A stretch of 64,000 bases of DNA, from the NCBI RefSeq assembly GCF_009857595.1, contig NZ_WWCU01000036.1:1-64000 (forward strand), in the 5' to 3' direction. Of this stretch, positions 50,688-59,423 are shown piece by piece (within the stretch, counting starts at the first letter, position 1; the number at the start of each line of letters is the position of its first letter). The notes below the pieces were generated by a model, which searched no databases, was not told the origin of the DNA, and saw only the letters and a list, made by a program, of their open reading frames with translations. A program made the translations under genes and the position numbers. The stretch comes from Pseudoduganella aquatica. GTDB lineage: Bacteria; Pseudomonadota; Gammaproteobacteria; Burkholderiales; Burkholderiaceae_D.

Positions 50688-53110
50688 TTCTTGGCTTCAC
50701 CCTTGGCTTCGGCTTTGGCCTCACCCTTGGTTTCGCCCTTGAGCTCGCCCGCCTCGGTCTTGGCGTCCTTGCCCTTGAGCGGGGTGTTGTAGTCCTTCAT
50801 CATGTCTTCGCGGCCCTGTTCTTGCTTGTACAGTTCCATGCGCGACGGCGTGAGCTTGCGCGGCCAGGCGTTGTTGCTGGTGTCGATGTCGGCGGTCTCC
50901 CAGTTCGGGTCTTGCGTCAGGCTCACCATCGGCTCGTCGGTGACGATGACCTTGGTGATCTTCTTCGGCGAGTAGCGCCACACTTCGGCCGGCACGCGCT
51001 CGATGTACTTCTTGCCGCTCTTCAGCTCGATCTGCAGGATCAGCGGCATCACCAGCCCGCCCACGTTGGAGAAGTCCACCAGGTACAGGTGCTTGCCCTG
51101 TTCCAGCAGCTTCTTCTCCCACGGCTCCAGCTTCTCGACCGCTTCGGCGTAGTTGTTGCGGTCCTTGTTGGTGACGGTGTAGTCGTCGTGCTCGTTGTAG
51201 AAGTCCTTCAGCTCGGGATGCGCGTCGGTGCGGCGCGGCATGCCCTTGTTCTTGATGTCGGTCATCGACTCCGGCTCGGCCGCTTTCTGCTCCTTCTTCC
51301 AGGCTTTCTCGATCTCCGGATTCTTGGTGCTCACCGCCACTTCGCTGATGCCGTCCACGCTGATGTCCACCGCGTCGGTGGTGTAGAACCAGCCGCGCCA
51401 GAACCAGTCGAGGTCGGTGCCCGAGGCGTCTTCCATGGTGCGGAAGAAGTCGGCCGGGGTAGGACGCTTGAATTTCCAGCGGCGGCCGTACTCGCGGAAG
51501 GCGTGGTCGAACAGCTCGCGGCCCAGGATGGTTTCGCGCAGGATGTTCAGCGCCGTGGCTGGCTTGGCGTAGGCGTTGTTGCCGAACTGGAGCAGCGATT
51601 CCGAGTTCGTCATGATGGGCACCTGGTTGCGGCTGCGCATGTAGTCGACGATGGCGCGCGGTTCGCCGCGCGACTGCGGATAGTTCTCTTCCCACGCCTG
51701 CTCGGCCAGGTATTGCACGAAGGTGTTCAGGCCCTCATCCATCCAGGTCCACTGGCGCTCGTCGGAGTTGACGATCATCGGGAAGTAGTTGTGGCCCACT
51801 TCGTGGATGATGACGCCGATCAGGCCGTATTTGGCGCGCTTCGAATAGGTGATCTCGCCGGTTTTCTTGTCCTTGGTCGGGCGCGGGCCGTTGAAGGAGA
51901 TCATCGGATATTCCATGCCGCCCACCGGGCCGTTCACCGAAATGGCGGTCGGATACGGATAGTCGAAGCTGAACTTGTTGTACTGCTCGATGGTGTGGAT
52001 GATGGCCTGGGTGGAGAACTTCTCCCACAGCGGGTTGCCTTCCTTCGGATAGTAGGACATGGCCATCACATTGGTGCCGTCCTTCTTGTAGCCCTGCGCG
52101 TCCCAGATGAACTTGCGGCTGGAGGCCCAGGCGAAGTCGCGCACGTTCTTGGCCTTGAAGTGCCAGGTCTTGGTGGCGGTGCTGACCGATTTCTCGGCCG
52201 CTTCCGCTTCGGCCTGGGTGACGATGACCACCGGCTTGTCGCTGGTGCGGGCGCGCGCCAGGCGTTCGCGCTGGGCCGGGCTCAGCACCTGCTCCGGATT
52301 GAGCAGCTCGCCGGTACTGGCCACCACGTGGTCGGCCGGCACGGTCAGGCTGACGTCGTAGTCGCCGAATTCCAGCGTGAATTCGCCGGAGCCGATGAAC
52401 TGCTTGTGTTGCCAGCCAGCCACATCGTAGTAGGCGGCCATGCGCGGGAACCACTGCGCCACTTCGAATAAAGTGTTTTTGTCCTGCTCGAAGTACTCGT
52501 AGCCGGAGCGGCCGCCCAGTACTTTCTGCTCGTTGATGTTGTACTGCCAGTCGATGGCGAAGCTGAACTTCTCGCCCGGCTTGAGCGGGGTCGGCAGGTC
52601 GATCCGCATCATGGTCTGGTTGACAGTGGTTTTCAGCGGCTGGCCGCCGGCGGTTTTCACCGCGCCGATCTTGAAGCCGCCGTCGAAGTCGCGGCCGGCC
52701 AGGATGCCGCGCATGCCTTCGAATTTCATGCCGTCTTCAGCGCCGCGCGCCTTGGTCCAGGCTTCGCGCGAAGGCGCGGTGAGCATGCGGCGGGCGTCGG
52801 AGTCCGGCTTGTAGATGTTCTGGTCCAGCTGCACCCACAGGTAGTGCAGGGTGTCGGGCGAGTTGTTGTGGTAGGTGACCTGGCCGCTGCCGGTGATGGC
52901 GCGCTTGGCTTCGTCCAGGGAGGCGCGGATGGTGTAGTCGGCGCGCTGCTGCCAGTAGGCGTGGCCGGGGGCGCCGGAGGCAGTGCGGTACTGCGTGGCG
53001 GTCGGCAGCAGCTCGTCGAGCTGGCGGAACTTGTCGTCGAATCCGTCGGCCGCTTGGGCCGACAAGGAGAGGCACAGTGCTGCAATACTGATCGGCAAAC
53101 GCTTCATCAT
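50684..53110 (-). CDS. M1 family metallopeptidase (exported)
   Basis: This 808-aa zinc aminopeptidase-like protein has a signal peptide (about 1-20, LPISIAALCLSLSAQA). The zinc motif is HEVGHNYFP near residue 430 with the distal Glu in WMDEGLNTF, and the substrate-binding block is GGMEYPMISFNGPRP. The C-terminal domain ends in a low-complexity Lys/Glu/Ala tail of the form KGETKGEAKAEAKGEAKK. Length and layout fit a periplasmic M1 subgroup. The tail is hydrophilic and unusual. The start follows AGGGATAGCGG. It is the first gene of a two-gene operon with DUF6702. Confidence 0.93.
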   Translation of the reverse strand: MMKRLPISIAALCLSLSAQAADGFDDKFRQLDELLPTATQYRTASGAPGHAYWQQRADYTIRASLDEAKRAITGSGQVTYHNNSPDTLHYLWVQLDQNIYKPDSDARRMLTAPSREAWTKARGAEDGMKFEGMRGILAGRDFDGGFKIGAVKTAGGQPLKTTVNQTMMRIDLPTPLKPGEKFSFAIDWQYNINEQKVLGGRSGYEYFEQDKNTLFEVAQWFPRMAAYYDVAGWQHKQFIGSGEFTLEFGDYDVSLTVPADHVVASTGELLNPEQVLSPAQRERLARARTSDKPVVIVTQAEAEAAEKSVSTATKTWHFKAKNVRDFAWASSRKFIWDAQGYKKDGTNVMAMSYYPKEGNPLWEKFSTQAIIHTIEQYNKFSFDYPYPTAISVNGPVGGMEYPMISFNGPRPTKDKKTGEITYSKRAKYGLIGVIIHEVGHNYFPMIVNSDERQWTWMDEGLNTFVQYLAEQAWEENYPQSRGEPRAIVDYMRSRNQVPIMTNSESLLQFGNNAYAKPATALNILRETILGRELFDHAFREYGRRWKFKRPTPADFFRTMEDASGTDLDWFWRGWFYTTDAVDISVDGISEVAVSTKNPEIEKAWKKEQKAAEPESMTDIKNKGMPRRTDAHPELKDFYNEHDDYTVTNKDRNNYAEAVEKLEPWEKKLLEQGKHLYLVDFSNVGGLVMPLILQIELKSGKKYIERVPAEVWRYSPKKITKVIVTDEPMVSLTQDPNWETADIDTSNNAWPRKLTPSRMELYKQEQGREDMMKDYNTPLKGKDAKTEAGELKGETKGEAKAEAKGEAKK

Positions 53111-53210
53111 CCGCTATCCCTGTTTTCTAGTGAAAAAGTTAAGCGGTTATTCTAAAACGGCTATCTCGTCTGCTGTAATTTCATTTGTAAATAGGTTGAT
53201 ACATTGAAAG

Positions 53211-53588
53211 TCAGGTCAGCGCAAAGATCGTCGCGGCAAGCTGCGCAGCTTGATGCAGTTCCTTGTTTGAGAATGTTGTGTTCAAGTGATAATCCGCCGG
53301 GATGCGCAGATTCCGGATCGAGAACAGGGCATGGCTGACTGCAAGCGAACATAATTGCAGGTGCCGGGGAAGCTGCGGGGATGGATTGGCCAGCTGTGAG
53401 ATTAGTTGATTATGGCGGCCATGTGCACGACCTGGTTGGCCCGGCATCGCCAACTTTGCATGAAATTGCTGGCTGCAGTGATAGGCCGCGTAGTAATAGC
53501 GACTGATGGCAGAGCGAATAGTGGCTTCAGAGCCTGCCTGTTGGCCAATGCTGTTGGCTGCTGATAGAAGCTCAGCAGGTGTGACCAT
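53211..53588 (-). CDS. HEPN-domain protein (possible toxin-like RNase)
   Basis: This 125-aa protein has the HEPN helical signature EATIRSAISRYYYAAYHCSQQFHAKL near the N-terminus and an R-x4-H sequence (RAHGRH) further on. R-x4-6-H is the catalytic motif of HEPN ribonucleases, so activity is possible but not shown. The start at 53588 (MVTPAELLSAANS) overlaps the end of the upstream gene by 17 bp and is preferred to the longer frame start at 53633. The region is visibly AT-richer than its surroundings, suggesting acquisition by transfer. Confidence 0.68.
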   Translation of the reverse strand: MVTPAELLSAANSIGQQAGSEATIRSAISRYYYAAYHCSQQFHAKLAMPGQPGRAHGRHNQLISQLANPSPQLPRHLQLCSLAVSHALFSIRNLRIPADYHLNTTFSNKELHQAAQLAATIFALT

Positions 53589-53916
53589 CTTCGCCAGCCA
53601 TGAAGACGATGGTGAATTGGCCGTCTTGCACAATCTGGTGCTGTAAGTCCTTTTCCGCGAGCGCCAGATTTGCCGCTACCATTGTTTCGGTATCACCCGC
53701 CACGTTAAAAAACAGTATTTCACCGTCGGCGCTATCGTGAGTCCAATCTTGCGGGGTGCAGTCACCTGGTTCATCTTCGTCCGGCCAGTAACAAGGACGT
53801 ATTTCGGGGGGGGCGCTTAAGGTCAAATTCAGCTCTTGTATGACTTGCCGGGCCAGTTCAACACGATGGCGAATATCTTCAGGATATTTTTCGAGCAAGA
53901 ATTGTGGCGCGTTCAT
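53572..53916 (-). CDS. Small protein of unknown function paired with the HEPN gene
   Basis: This 114-aa acidic protein (MNAPQFLLEKYPEDIRHRVELARQ...) matches no family I recognise. Its middle is rich in Asp/Glu/Pro/Trp (CYWPDEDEPGDCTPQDWTHDSADGE) and it ends FTIVFMAGEDGHTC. The ATG at 53916 follows CCGGAGATCAGCA; an earlier frame start at 53961 lacks a ribosome binding site. Its end overlaps the HEPN start by 17 bp, so the two are translationally coupled. Gene order and size suit an antitoxin-toxin or two-component module, but this is an inference. Confidence 0.6.
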   Translation of the reverse strand: MNAPQFLLEKYPEDIRHRVELARQVIQELNLTLSAPPEIRPCYWPDEDEPGDCTPQDWTHDSADGEILFFNVAGDTETMVAANLALAEKDLQHQIVQDGQFTIVFMAGEDGHTC

Positions 53917-54019
53917 TGCTGATCTCCGGCTGCACCTCAGATCAAGCCATTCTACGCCCACGAAATATGGTTTGCGCCGGTGTCAGCTTGATGCCGCGCA
54001 AGGCTGCGGTGGGGCGAAG

Positions 54020-54487
54020 TCAGGCGTTTTTCATCAGGCTGTCGCGCAGCGTGGTGAGCTGTTCTTTCATGTCCACCACTTGCTCCAGCGTGCAGTTGGT
54101 GGCGCCCAGGATTTCCGGGGGCAGCTTGGCCGCTTCCAGGCGCAGGGCGTCGCCGTGCTCGCTGAGGGCGATGATGACCTGGCGCTCGTCGTTCGGGCAG
54201 CGCGTGCGCGTCAGCAGGCCGGCCTGCTCCATGCGCTTGAGCAGCGGCGTGAGCGTGGCCGAGTCCAGGAACAGGCGCTCGCCCAGCTCGGACACGGTTT
54301 GCTCGTTCTTTTCCCATAGCACCATCATCACCAGGTACTGGGAATAGGTCAGCCCCAGCTTGCGCAGCAGCTTGCGGTACAATTTGTTCATCGCCAGCGA
54401 GGTCGAGTACAGGGCGAAGCACAGCTGGGCATCCAGGCGCGGCACGTGGCGCAGCGCGGGATCGGTGGTGTTGGTAGTGGTATCCAT
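54020..54487 (-). CDS. MarR-family regulator, OhrR-like
   Basis: This 155-aa winged-helix regulator has the OhrR N-terminal pattern DAQLCFALYSTSLAMNKLYRKLL, in which the Cys corresponds to the peroxide-sensing residue, with Tyr residues nearby. The wHTH follows (TYSQYLVMMVLWEKNEQTVSELGERLFLDSATLTPLLKRMEQAGLLTRTR). No ohr gene is adjacent; the divergent neighbour is a porin-like protein. ATG 54487 is chosen; a GTG two codons upstream also exists. A good promoter ends only 6 bp before the ATG, so its mRNA may be leaderless. Confidence 0.87.
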   Translation of the reverse strand: MDTTTNTTDPALRHVPRLDAQLCFALYSTSLAMNKLYRKLLRKLGLTYSQYLVMMVLWEKNEQTVSELGERLFLDSATLTPLLKRMEQAGLLTRTRCPNDERQVIIALSEHGDALRLEAAKLPPEILGATNCTLEQVVDMKEQLTTLRDSLMKNA

Positions 54488-54493
54488 GTGCAC

Positions 54494-54522
54494 AGTATAG
54501 ATAGTGCGCTATTCAATTGCAA
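54494..54522 (-). promoter_or_regulatory. Promoter of the OhrR-like gene
   Basis: Minus strand -35 TTGCAA (54522-54517), 17-bp spacer, -10 TATACT (54499-54494). A CAATTG core at 54514-54519 overlaps the -35 box and could be the autoregulatory site of a MarR-family protein. The start codon begins about 6 bp after the -10 element. Confidence 0.55.
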
Positions 54523-54600
54523 GCAAACTCTGATGAAAGTTTGGCTGCGAGTTTTCAGCTAAGATGCGCGCATGTCCAAAATCGCTGTGGGGGAGGTCGC

Positions 54601-55839
54601 ATGGGTGCACTCTTGAAGAGCCTGGGCTGGCTGGGCTGGTGCAGTGTGCTGGCCTGGACCGCCAGCGCCGGGGCGGCCGAGTGGCGCGGCTTGCTCGACG
54701 TGCGCGCGGTGGAGGCCGTTGCTGCGCGCAGCTGGACCGAGGCCGGCCTGGGGAAAATCCGCTATGACAACACGTCGAACCGGCTGGGAGTTGGCCAGGC
54801 CGTTGTGCGCGGGGATGCCGATTTGACCGATACGCTGTCGGCGTCGGCGGTACTGAGCGCGGATGCGCAGCACCACGGCGTCGTCGATGTGCGCGAGGCG
54901 TGGCTGGAATGGAGCCCCTTGCCTGTCAACGCCTGGAAATTGCGGATGAAGGCGGGCTTCTTTTTCGCGCCCAGCAGCGTGGAAATCGACTATGCCGGCA
55001 TTGCGTGGACCCCGGAGCGCACCATATCGAGCTCCGCCATCAACAGCTGGCTAGGCGAGGAGCTGCGCACCAACGGTGCGGAGATGCAGCTGACGCATCT
55101 GGGCCGCCATAGCGGCGCCAGCTACGACTATGGACTGACGCTGGGGACATTTTTCGGCAACGATCCGGCCGGCACGCTGCTGGCCTGGCGCGGCTGGACC
55201 ATCAGTGACCGCATCGCCGGGCGCCACGAAGCGGTCTGGCTCGCCGATCTGCCGGTCTACCGCGCCGACGGCGCCATTCCGCGCCAGGACCGCCGTATCC
55301 GGCCGTTCCGGGAAATTGATGGCCGGCCCGGCTACTACATCGGCGGCAACTTCAAGCAAGGCGAGCGCGTGGAGCTTGCCGTCCAGCGCTATGACAACCG
55401 CGCCGACCCGCTGGTGGTCAAAGACGGCCAGTATGGCTGGCGGACCCGCTTCAGCCACGCCAGCCTGGTGTTCAGGCCCGGCGGCGGCTGGGAGTGGCTG
55501 GCGCAAGCCATGCACGGCGATACGCTGATGGGGAAAAATGCCGTTGCCCTGGACTTCCGGGCCTGGTATGTGCTGGCCAGCCACCCCGTGGGACCTGGCC
55601 GCCTGGCGCTGCGCTACGACCGCTTCAGTACCAGCGAGCATGACATTCTTCCGTCCGATCCCAACAATGAAAAAGGCAGGTCGCTGGCATTGGCCTACAC
55701 CTGGCCGCTGAACGATGGGGTGACGCTGGCGATGGAGTTGCTGGCGGTGGACAGCCAGCGCGCCGCGCGCAGCATGGTCAGCCTGCGCCCGGGGCAAGTG
55801 GAGCGCAGCGTGACCAGCTCGCTGCGCTGGCATTTCTGA
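54601..55839 (+). CDS. Porin-like outer membrane beta-barrel protein
   Basis: This 412-aa protein has a signal peptide (about 1-26, WLGWCSVLAWTASAGAAE) and alternating amphipathic strands, ending in the terminal Phe (TSSLRWHF) typical of outer membrane barrels. Segments such as EAWLEWSPLPVNAWKLRMKAGFFFAPSS and SWLGEELRTNGAEMQL recall phosphate-selective porin-like proteins, but I cannot place it in a named family. The ATG at 54601 follows GGGGGAGGTCGC. The longer frame start at 54517 would lie in the divergent promoter. It is divergent from the OhrR-like gene. Confidence 0.72.
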   Translation: MGALLKSLGWLGWCSVLAWTASAGAAEWRGLLDVRAVEAVAARSWTEAGLGKIRYDNTSNRLGVGQAVVRGDADLTDTLSASAVLSADAQHHGVVDVREAWLEWSPLPVNAWKLRMKAGFFFAPSSVEIDYAGIAWTPERTISSSAINSWLGEELRTNGAEMQLTHLGRHSGASYDYGLTLGTFFGNDPAGTLLAWRGWTISDRIAGRHEAVWLADLPVYRADGAIPRQDRRIRPFREIDGRPGYYIGGNFKQGERVELAVQRYDNRADPLVVKDGQYGWRTRFSHASLVFRPGGGWEWLAQAMHGDTLMGKNAVALDFRAWYVLASHPVGPGRLALRYDRFSTSEHDILPSDPNNEKGRSLALAYTWPLNDGVTLAMELLAVDSQRAARSMVSLRPGQVERSVTSSLRWHF

Positions 55840-55869
55840 GCTGCCAGGGAATCGCAGCGGCCGCAGGCC

Positions 55870-57084
55870 TCACAGCGGGGCGAAGGTGATGGTGAAGCGG
55901 CTGCCGCCGGCCGGCGTGGGCTCGTAAGCCAGGCTGCCGCCGAGGTAGCTGCAGATGCGCTGCGTGAGGCTCAGCCCCAGGCCGGTGCCGGCCGATCCCT
56001 GTGACGGCGGCGCGGCCTTGTCCGCAATGGCGGCGAGCACGGCGGCCGGCAGGCCGCCGCCCGTGTCCTCCACCACCAGCTGCCGCGCCTGATAGTGCAC
56101 CGCCACTTCGCCGGCTTCGGTGTAGATGCAGGCGTTCTGGATCAGATTGCCCACGGCGGCGGCGCACAGCTCGGCCGGCGCATGCACGGTGAACGGAACC
56201 GACTCGCCCAGGCGCAGCTGCACGCCCTTGGCCGACGCCAGCGGCGCGTGGCGCGCCATCGCCCTGGCGACGATGGCGGCTATGTCCACTGGGGCCGCCT
56301 GCTCGGCCGTGGGCGCGCGCGCCAGCAGCAGCAATACCTGCACCAGTTCGCTGGCCTCCGTGGCGGCGCGGACTATCCGCTGGACGGGCGACTTTTCGGC
56401 GCAGTTCGCGCCCGGCTGCGCTTGCAACACCTCGGCTGCGCCGAGGATGACGGTCAGCGCGGTGCGCAGTTCGTGGCTGGCGTCGCCGGCGAAGCAGCGC
56501 TCGCGCTCCAGCGCCTGGTGCAGCGAGCAGGTGCGCTCGTTGAGGGCACGGGCCAGTTCGGCCAGTTCGCGCGGGTGGACGATGTCAGGCAAGGGCTGGC
56601 CGGACGCCACCGCCTCCGACAAGGCCGCCAACGGGTTGATCACGCCGCGCGCCAGATGCCCCGCCAAGAAGTAGGAGAACACTAGAAAGCCTATCATGCA
56701 GCAGGCCACCATGGAGTACACCACCACCTCCACCTTGTCGTAGTCGCTCTGGTGATCGACCACGACATAGGGGCGGCCTTCGGCGCTGCCCGCCAGCACG
56801 TGCAGGCCGTGGCCCTCGATGTGCTTGTCGTGGATGCCGTCGGCCAGGTCGCGCAACGCGTGCGGGATTTCCTGGTCCTGGTGGAAGCTGATCCCGGCCG
56901 GCATTTCGACCGTCAGCCCGGCGGCATGGCGCGGCACCGCCCACAGCGCGGCCTGCCGCAGCCGGGCGTCCACCAGATGCCCTTCTATGCCTTCGACCGT
57001 GAAGGTGGTGATCAGCGTGAAGCAAATCACCATGCCCAGCGCATACAAGGCATAGGCGGCGGTGATGCGGCGGCGCAGGGACAT
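55870..57084 (-). CDS. Membrane sensor histidine kinase (orphan)
   Basis: This 404-aa kinase has TM1 (about 9-29), a periplasmic sensor of about 95 residues rich in His (HQDQEIPHALRDLADGIHDKHIEGHGLH), TM2 (about 124-146), HisKA with DASHELRTALTVI (His204; an Ala replaces the usual Pro of HELRTP) and HATPase (VGNLIQNACIYTEAGE, VVEDTGGGLP, GTGLGLSLTQRI). No response regulator gene adjoins it. The His-rich loop hints at metal or pH sensing (speculation). Confidence 0.9.
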   Translation of the reverse strand: MSLRRRITAAYALYALGMVICFTLITTFTVEGIEGHLVDARLRQAALWAVPRHAAGLTVEMPAGISFHQDQEIPHALRDLADGIHDKHIEGHGLHVLAGSAEGRPYVVVDHQSDYDKVEVVVYSMVACCMIGFLVFSYFLAGHLARGVINPLAALSEAVASGQPLPDIVHPRELAELARALNERTCSLHQALERERCFAGDASHELRTALTVILGAAEVLQAQPGANCAEKSPVQRIVRAATEASELVQVLLLLARAPTAEQAAPVDIAAIVARAMARHAPLASAKGVQLRLGESVPFTVHAPAELCAAAVGNLIQNACIYTEAGEVAVHYQARQLVVEDTGGGLPAAVLAAIADKAAPPSQGSAGTGLGLSLTQRICSYLGGSLAYEPTPAGGSRFTITFAPL

Positions 57085-57335
57085 GGTCAGTATGCCTTGC
57101 CGGGATAGGGGAGGGTGGGCACGGAGCAGGCGGGTGGCAGTCGGAAAAAACTGAAATTAGCATCCGGGCCGTCAACACTTCGTCAAATAGGCGTGAGGAG
57201 CGCGTTAACTGTCCGCGTCCCGACGGCGCCGACGCGCCCGCCATGTTGCAAGAACGTCACATCCCGCGCGCGGCCTGCGCCGGCCGGCCAGCGGTGATAT
57301 TCTGCGCCAGTCCTTCCACTCTTCCCGCACATACT

Positions 57336-57770
57336 ATGGCTGCCAACGCACAATGGGTCTGGTTCGCACTGGGTTCGGCCTTCTTTGCCGCCCTGACTTC
57401 GCTGCTGGGCAAGCTGGGCGTGACGGAGCTGAATTCGAATATGGCGACGTTTGTGCGTTCCATCGTGATCGTGGGCGTGACGGCCTGCGTGATCTCGCTG
57501 CGCAATGAGTGGCAGCGGCCGCCGCAGGCAAGCTGGTCCAGCTGGGCCTTCATTGTGCTGTCCGCCGTGGCGACGGGCTTGTCGTGGCTGTGCTACTACC
57601 GGGCTTTGCAGCTGGGGCCGCTCAGCAGCGTGGCGCCGGTCGACAAGCTCAGCGTTGCCTTGTCCATCCTGCTCGGCGTCGTGGTGCTGGGCGAACAGCT
57701 GAACTGGGCGGTCTGCGTGGGCGGCGGCTTGATCGTTGCCGGCTCGCTGGTGATCGTCAAATACGGCTGA
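57336..57770 (+). CDS. Small EamA-family (DMT) transporter
   Basis: This 144-aa membrane protein is a single EamA domain with about five helices. It begins with WVWFALGSAFFAALTSLLGKLGV and ends with LGVVVLGEQLNWAVCVGGGLIVAGSLVIVKYG. Half-length EamA proteins of this size usually work as dimers. Residues before 57336 in the open frame are polar, lack an RBS and are probably not translated. Substrate unknown. Confidence 0.88.
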   Translation: MAANAQWVWFALGSAFFAALTSLLGKLGVTELNSNMATFVRSIVIVGVTACVISLRNEWQRPPQASWSSWAFIVLSAVATGLSWLCYYRALQLGPLSSVAPVDKLSVALSILLGVVVLGEQLNWAVCVGGGLIVAGSLVIVKYG

Positions 57771-57880
57771 CTGCGGATTCCGTTGAGAATTTTTGCTGCA
57801 AGTTTTGCTTGTCAGTGAAGTACGATTTAGCTAAGGTGATACAGTCCGCTTCTCCAGAAAGCGGCTAGGGGACGAACGTA

Positions 57881-58162
57881 ATGAAACGGACACCTGAATT
57901 GCGTGGCGAGGCTCCGGCCTTGCTGCTGGTTGAACTTGATCCTGTCACGGTCATCGACGGCGAGCGCTGCGAAGATACCTATCTGGCCGGCGACGTTGCC
58001 GCCGTCGGCGCCATGCGCGAATTCTGCCCGGCCTGCCGGCAAGGCCAGCTGCAGCTGGTGCCGCGCCAGGACAATGTGCGCATCGCCCATCTGTTTTGCT
58101 ACCACTGCACGCGCTGTTTCGGCGCCCTGTTCGAGGACGGCACCCAGGCCTTGTGTGAATAG
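57881..58162 (+). CDS. Small zinc-ribbon-like protein of unknown function
   Basis: This 93-aa soluble protein has two Cys pairs, CPAC (residues 49/52) and CYHC (73/76) plus TRC (79), suggesting a zinc ribbon. I do not recognise a family. A 6-bp stem-loop, CCGCTT/AAGCGG (57846-57864), sits just before the start. It lies 110 bp after the EamA gene and 70 bp before an HD-GYP regulator. Confidence 0.65.
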   Translation: MKRTPELRGEAPALLLVELDPVTVIDGERCEDTYLAGDVAAVGAMREFCPACRQGQLQLVPRQDNVRIAHLFCYHCTRCFGALFEDGTQALCE

Positions 58163-58232
58163 TCGCCGCTCCCTCATGTATGATGCTGGCTGGTAATAAT
58201 TACTGATCAAACCAGTCAGGAGGGCGCAGTCC

Positions 58233-59330
58233 ATGAACGACAACAACAAGGCCATCGTCCTGATCGCAGACGCGGCGCCGGACAAGCTGCTGTGGCTGAA
58301 CGGCCTGCTGCAAGACCTCTACGAAGTGAAACTGGCCGCCGACGGCCCGGCGGCGCTGCGCATCGCCCAGCAGATACCGCGCCCCGACCTGGTGCTGCTC
58401 GACGCCGGTCTGCCGGAGGTGGACGGTTTTGCCGTCTGCCAGCAGCTCAGGCGCAATCCGGACACGGCCGGCCTGCCGCTGCTGCTGATGGTGCCGCCCG
58501 GACAGCCGGAGCTCGAGCAGCGCGGCCATTGCGACGGCGCGGCCGACGTCATCACCCAGCCCCTGGTCCCCGAAACCGTGCTGGCGCGCGTGGGCCTGCA
58601 TTTGCAGCTGCGGCGGTCGGCCGAGCTGCTGGCCCGCCAGCGCCTGCACCTGGAAGAGCTGGTGACGGAAACCACGGTGGAACTGACCATGATGGTGGAC
58701 GCGGTCATCTGGGCGCTGGCCTCGCTGGCCGAAACGCGCGACCATGAAAGCGCCAACCACATCCACCGCGTGCAGCGCTATGTGGTGGCGCTGGCGCGCG
58801 AGCTGCAGCACCATCCGCGCTTCAACCATGAGCTGAGCAACCGCAACATCGATTTCCTGTACAAGGCCGCGCCGCTGCACGACATCGGCAAGGTGGGCAT
58901 CCCGGACGCCATCCTGCTCAAGCCGGGCCGCCTCAGCCCGGAGGAATTCGAGCAGATCAAGCTGCACACCGTCTACGGCCGCGACGCCATTGCCGGCGTG
59001 GAGCAGCACCTGGGCTTTTCCAACGACTTCCTGCGCTTCGCGCGCGAGATCGCTTATTCGCACCAGGAGAAGTTCGACGGCTCGGGCTATCCGCAAGGCC
59101 TGGCTGGCGAAGCCATCCCGGTGTCGGCGCGGCTGATGGCGGTGGCCGACGTGTACGACGCGCTAATCTCCAAGCGCGTCTACAAGCCGGCCTTCACCCA
59201 CGAGACCGCCATTGAGCTGATACGCCAGGGCAGCGGCGAGCATTTCGACCCCGACGTGGTGGACGCCATGCTGATGGCCGAGCAGCGCTTCATGGAAATT
59301 GCCGCGGAATTTCAGGACGCCGTGCAATAA
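58233..59330 (+). CDS. Response regulator with HD-GYP c-di-GMP phosphodiesterase domain
   Basis: This 365-aa cytoplasmic protein has an N-terminal REC domain (about 7-125) with phospho-acceptor Asp57 (LVLLDAGLPEVDG) and a C-terminal HD-GYP domain. Signatures include HDIGKVGIPDAILLKPG, ESANHIHRVQRYV, the GYP motif GSGYPQGLAGEAIPVSARLMAVADVYDAL and YSHQEKFDG. It is predicted to hydrolyse cyclic di-GMP under control of phosphorylation. The RBS is CAGGAGGGCGCAGTCC. The next gene is a CHASE kinase on the same strand, a plausible partner. Confidence 0.95.
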   Translation: MNDNNKAIVLIADAAPDKLLWLNGLLQDLYEVKLAADGPAALRIAQQIPRPDLVLLDAGLPEVDGFAVCQQLRRNPDTAGLPLLLMVPPGQPELEQRGHCDGAADVITQPLVPETVLARVGLHLQLRRSAELLARQRLHLEELVTETTVELTMMVDAVIWALASLAETRDHESANHIHRVQRYVVALARELQHHPRFNHELSNRNIDFLYKAAPLHDIGKVGIPDAILLKPGRLSPEEFEQIKLHTVYGRDAIAGVEQHLGFSNDFLRFAREIAYSHQEKFDGSGYPQGLAGEAIPVSARLMAVADVYDALISKRVYKPAFTHETAIELIRQGSGEHFDPDVVDAMLMAEQRFMEIAAEFQDAVQ

Positions 59331-59350
59331 GCGTTGCTTTTGTATATGTA

Positions 59351-59388
59351 GCCGCAGGGCTATGCTATAGTCGTTTCAGCCCTGCGGC
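59351..59388 (+). promoter_or_regulatory. 11-bp inverted repeat flanking a possible -10 box
   Basis: GCCGCAGGGCT (59351-59361) and AGCCCTGCGGC (59378-59388) are exact complements with a 16-nt loop that contains TATAGT (59366-59371). It lies between the HD-GYP gene and the CHASE kinase gene, 36 bp before the latter. No T-run follows, so an operator or leader hairpin fits better than a terminator. Confidence 0.5.
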
Positions 59389-59423
59389 AGGCTGCACCGC
59401 CGCGTTCCACGTCGAGCATAGAC

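Noticed and set aside
53211..53916. Known HEPN/MNT toxin-antitoxin pair
   Set aside because: The partner shows no nucleotidyltransferase GSxARG-type motif, so the classical name is not justified.
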